Assembly (NCBI GenBank): GCA_002315615.1
Contig: DCHK01000027.1
Span: forward strand, 6,360-22,797
Reading direction: 5' to 3'
Source: Bacteroidales bacterium UBA1754
GTDB lineage: Bacteria; Bacteroidota; Bacteroidia; Bacteroidales; Paludibacteraceae
Length of the DNA: 16,438 bases
Position numbers and translations under genes: made by a program. This document shows, piece by piece, positions 14,552 through 16,438 of this stretch. Position 1 is the stretch's first letter; each line of letters opens with the position of its first letter. Under the pieces are notes generated by a model, which searched no databases, was not told the origin of the DNA, and worked only from the letters and a program-made list of their open reading frames with translations.

Positions 14552-15754
14552 TTACAATTCCAAGTCACCATCAACTATTTCGTGCCAAGGCAAACCGCTC
14601 TCTGCCACTTTTTCCATAAATGGATCTGGATCAAATTCTTCAACATTAAAAACGCCTGCACCACTCCATTTACCTGTCATAAACATATAAGCACCCGTCA
14701 TTGCAGGTACGCCAGTAGTGTAACTTACACCTTGCATACCAGTTTCTTTGTATGCTGCTTCGTGACTGCAGTTGTTATAAATGTAATAAGTTTTTTCCTT
14801 ACCATCTTTTATTCCTCGTATGCGGCAACCGATTGATGTCCAACCAGAATAATTTTCACCAAGGTCTTGTGGATTTGGCAAAACTGCTTTCAAAAATTGA
14901 AGAGGAACAATCTTCACACCATTGTACTCTACTTCATCAATTCGTGCCATACCTATATTTTGAATCACACGCAAGTGAGTAAGATATTCTTGTCCAAAAG
15001 TCATCCAAAAACGCGCACGCTTTATGCTTGGATAATTTTTTACCAAAGATTCCAATTCTTCGTGATAAAGCAAATACGATTCTTTTGGACCAATTTCTGG
15101 ATAATTCAAAGCCTTGTGATGTTCAAGCGGACCAGTCGTTACCCATTTGCCATTTTCGTAATAGCGACCATTTTGCGTAATCTCACGAATGTTAATTTCA
15201 GGATTAAAGTTTGTAGCAAATGCGTGATGATGGTCGCCCGCATTGCAATCTACAATGTCAAGATAGTGCATTTCATCAAAATGATGTTTTGCCGCGTATG
15301 CAGTATAAACACCTGTTTGTCCCGGGTCAAATCCACAACCGAGTATTGCAGTCAATCCCGCTTTTTTGAAACGGTCTTGATATGCCCATTGCCAAGAATA
15401 TTCGAAATGTGCTTCGTCTTTCGGCTCGTAATTTGCTGTATCCAAATAGTTACACCCTGCTTCAAGACAAGCATCCATTATAGTAAGGTCTTGATAAGGA
15501 AGTGCCACGTTTATTACCAATTTTGGTTGGAATTTTTTGAACAATGTTACCAAATCCGACACATTATCAGCATCTACTTGCGCTGTTTTCACCTCAACGC
15601 CATAACGCTTTTTTATATCGGCTGCCACAGCATCGCACTTGCTTTTTGTACGACTTGCCAACATTATTTCTGTAAAAACATCGGCATTTTGTGCCACTTT
15701 GTGAACAACAACAGTTCCCACGCCACCAGCGCCAATAATCAATACTTTTCCCAT
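14552..15754 (-). CDS. Carboxynorspermidine/carboxyspermidine synthase (saccharopine dehydrogenase family)
   Basis: This enzyme (CANSDH) reductively condenses aspartate beta-semialdehyde with 1,3-diaminopropane or putrescine, using NADPH, to give carboxynorspermidine or carboxyspermidine, which NspC then decarboxylates. The 400-aa protein has the Rossmann loop GAGGVG at residues 8-13 in MGKVLIIGAGGVG, LDTANYEP in the catalytic half, and GCGFDPGQTGVY, characteristic of this branch of the saccharopine dehydrogenase family. The C-terminal part includes SYTTGVPAMTGAYMF. The length is normal and nothing is missing. It is the first gene of the leftward block and has a -7 element at 15789-15796. The zeta-like kinase follows immediately in the same frame. 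Confidence 0.93.
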   Translation of the reverse strand: MGKVLIIGAGGVGTVVVHKVAQNADVFTEIMLASRTKSKCDAVAADIKKRYGVEVKTAQVDADNVSDLVTLFKKFQPKLVINVALPYQDLTIMDACLEAGCNYLDTANYEPKDEAHFEYSWQWAYQDRFKKAGLTAILGCGFDPGQTGVYTAYAAKHHFDEMHYLDIVDCNAGDHHHAFATNFNPEINIREITQNGRYYENGKWVTTGPLEHHKALNYPEIGPKESYLLYHEELESLVKNYPSIKRARFWMTFGQEYLTHLRVIQNIGMARIDEVEYNGVKIVPLQFLKAVLPNPQDLGENYSGWTSIGCRIRGIKDGKEKTYYIYNNCSHEAAYKETGMQGVSYTTGVPAMTGAYMFMTGKWSGAGVFNVEEFDPDPFMEKVAESGLPWHEIVDGDLEL

Positions 15755-15788
15755 TTTTTATTTTTTGTTTTTAAGTGTATAATCTTTA

Positions 15789-15796
15789 CAAATATA
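15789..15796 (-). promoter_or_regulatory. -7 promoter element for the carboxynorspermidine synthase operon
   Basis: On the minus strand this reads TATATTTG, an exact TAnnTTTG, 34 bases before the ATG at 15754. The -33 position has no clean TTTG. Since no terminator was seen before 11410, this may drive the whole block through the AAA+ gene. Confidence 0.5.
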
Positions 15797-15858
15797 GAAA
15801 ATATTTAAATAATTACCGATTTGCTAATTTAGGTTTTTAGAAATTTAAGAAAAATCGC

Positions 15859-15866
15859 TAATTTTG
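15859..15866 (+). promoter_or_regulatory. -7 promoter element for the ttcA-like gene
   Basis: TAATTTTG fits TAnnTTTG exactly. TTTA at 15836-15839 is a 3/4 match to the -33 box at 19-base spacing. The ATG at 15874 is only 8 bases after the element, so the mRNA would be leaderless or nearly so. Confidence 0.55.
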
Positions 15867-15873
15867 CATATAT

Positions 15874-16438
15874 ATGGCAACACAAGAAAAGTCGCACGAA
15901 CAACTGATAAAACAAACTAAACAACGAGTTTGGAAGACCGTTAAAGACTATCGCTTGATTGACGACGGCGATAAAATTCTAATCGGACTTTCGGGCGGAA
16001 AAGACTCGTTGGCTTTGGTAGAAATTTTGGGCGAGAGAATGAAAATTTACAAACCAAAGTTTCAGGTTGTTGCGGCACACATCAGTGTAGAAAACATTCC
16101 ATATCAATCTGATATAAAATATTTACAAGCATATTGCGAAAAATTCGGCATTCCGTTTATACATTGTACTACAAGTTTCGATGAAAGTACTGATAAACGC
16201 AAAACTCATTGTTTTCTTTGCTCTTGGTGCAGACGAAAAATGCTTTTTGAAATTGCTAAAGCCAACAATTGCAACAAAATTGCACTCGGACACCATTTAG
16301 ATGACCTTGTGGAAACAATGTTGATGAATATCACATTTCAAGGTGCTTTCGGTTCGATGCCAACAATGCTCGAAATGGACAAATTCGATATAAAAATCAT
16401 TCGTCCTTTGGCACAAACGCCCGAAAAAGAGATGACAG
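15874..16438 (+). CDS. ttcA: TtcA-like tRNA 2-thiocytidine synthetase, 5' part
   Basis: The gene runs off the right edge after 188 complete codons. It encodes a PP-loop ATPase of the TtcA/TilS group. The PP-loop SGGKDS is at residues 40-45. CFLCSWCRRKMLF at about 113-125 supplies the CxxC that ligates an iron-sulfur cluster in TtcA, with a third cysteine nearby. ALGHHLDDLVETMLMN follows, another family hallmark. TtcA thiolates cytidine 32 of certain tRNAs with sulfur from a cysteine desulfurase. The start ATG 15874 agrees with the promoter element and the usual N-terminal length. Homologous PP-loop enzymes with other tRNA targets cannot be excluded without the C-terminus. Confidence 0.85.
   Translation, partial: MATQEKSHEQLIKQTKQRVWKTVKDYRLIDDGDKILIGLSGGKDSLALVEILGERMKIYKPKFQVVAAHISVENIPYQSDIKYLQAYCEKFGIPFIHCTTSFDESTDKRKTHCFLCSWCRRKMLFEIAKANNCNKIALGHHLDDLVETMLMNITFQGAFGSMPTMLEMDKFDIKIIRPLAQTPEKEMT

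Noticed and set aside
14867..15808. A 313-codon open frame on the plus strand
   Set aside because: It lies antisense to the carboxynorspermidine synthase gene, has an odd Cys/Ile/Phe-rich product with no family pattern, and its frame is open only because the real gene lacks the complementary codons.
1..16438. CRISPR arrays, rRNA, tRNA genes, transposases, phage genes
   Set aside because: No regularly spaced repeats, no recognisable RNA gene sequence and no such protein motifs were seen on either strand. A covariance-model search was not possible here.

Overview
This window looks like a stretch of chromosome from a low-GC member of the Bacteroidota, probably Bacteroidales. Three things point there. 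The order nusB-yajC-ybbR-coaE with a long (311 aa) NusB is typical of that group, and so are DUF4301, YjgR/DUF853 and the carboxyspermidine polyamine route. Several genes are preceded by the Bacteroidota-type -7 element TAnnTTTG, three of them with TTTG or a near match about 19-20 bases upstream. Shine-Dalgarno sequences are essentially absent. The assignment rests on gene content and promoters only.

Layout. Bases 1-602 hold the end of one gene and the gamma subunit of a 2-oxoacid:ferredoxin oxidoreductase, closed by a terminator. Bases 683-3535 hold a promoter, a structured leader with a possible 51-codon ORF, a CNNM/CorC-type membrane transporter and a YjgR-type HerA-like ATPase. Bases 3591-6543 are housekeeping: nusB and yajC (terminator after yajC), then ybbR and coaE from a new promoter. 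The strand then switches. Peptide deformylase and ruvX run leftward, an orphan AraC-type regulator (7614-8492) runs rightward, and bases 8548-15754 run leftward. The start of a ttcA-like tRNA thiolase gene, rightward, is cut by the right edge.

The leftward block is the most unusual part. Read in transcription order it is carboxynorspermidine synthase (15754-14552), a zeta/COG4185-type kinase, a 56-aa protein, a TerB-like protein, a membrane-anchored CbxX/CfxQ-type AAA+ ATPase, carboxynorspermidine decarboxylase nspC (11279-10152) and DUF4301. The two polyamine enzymes catalyse consecutive steps, yet four accessory genes sit between them. The accessory part is visibly more AT-rich near its centre: by hand count, 12 G/C in the 60 bases from 13141 against 26 in the 60 bases from 10321 in nspC. 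The simplest reading is that an accessory cassette entered a polyamine locus. The zeta-like kinase has no ATG before its P-loop and lies in the same frame as the preceding stop codon. nspC has its own upstream region with two in-phase dyad repeats that look like a regulated promoter.

No rRNA, tRNA, CRISPR array, transposase or integrase was seen. No stretch over 300 bases lacks a gene. The longest gap before a confident gene (603-892) holds the terminator, promoter and leader described below.
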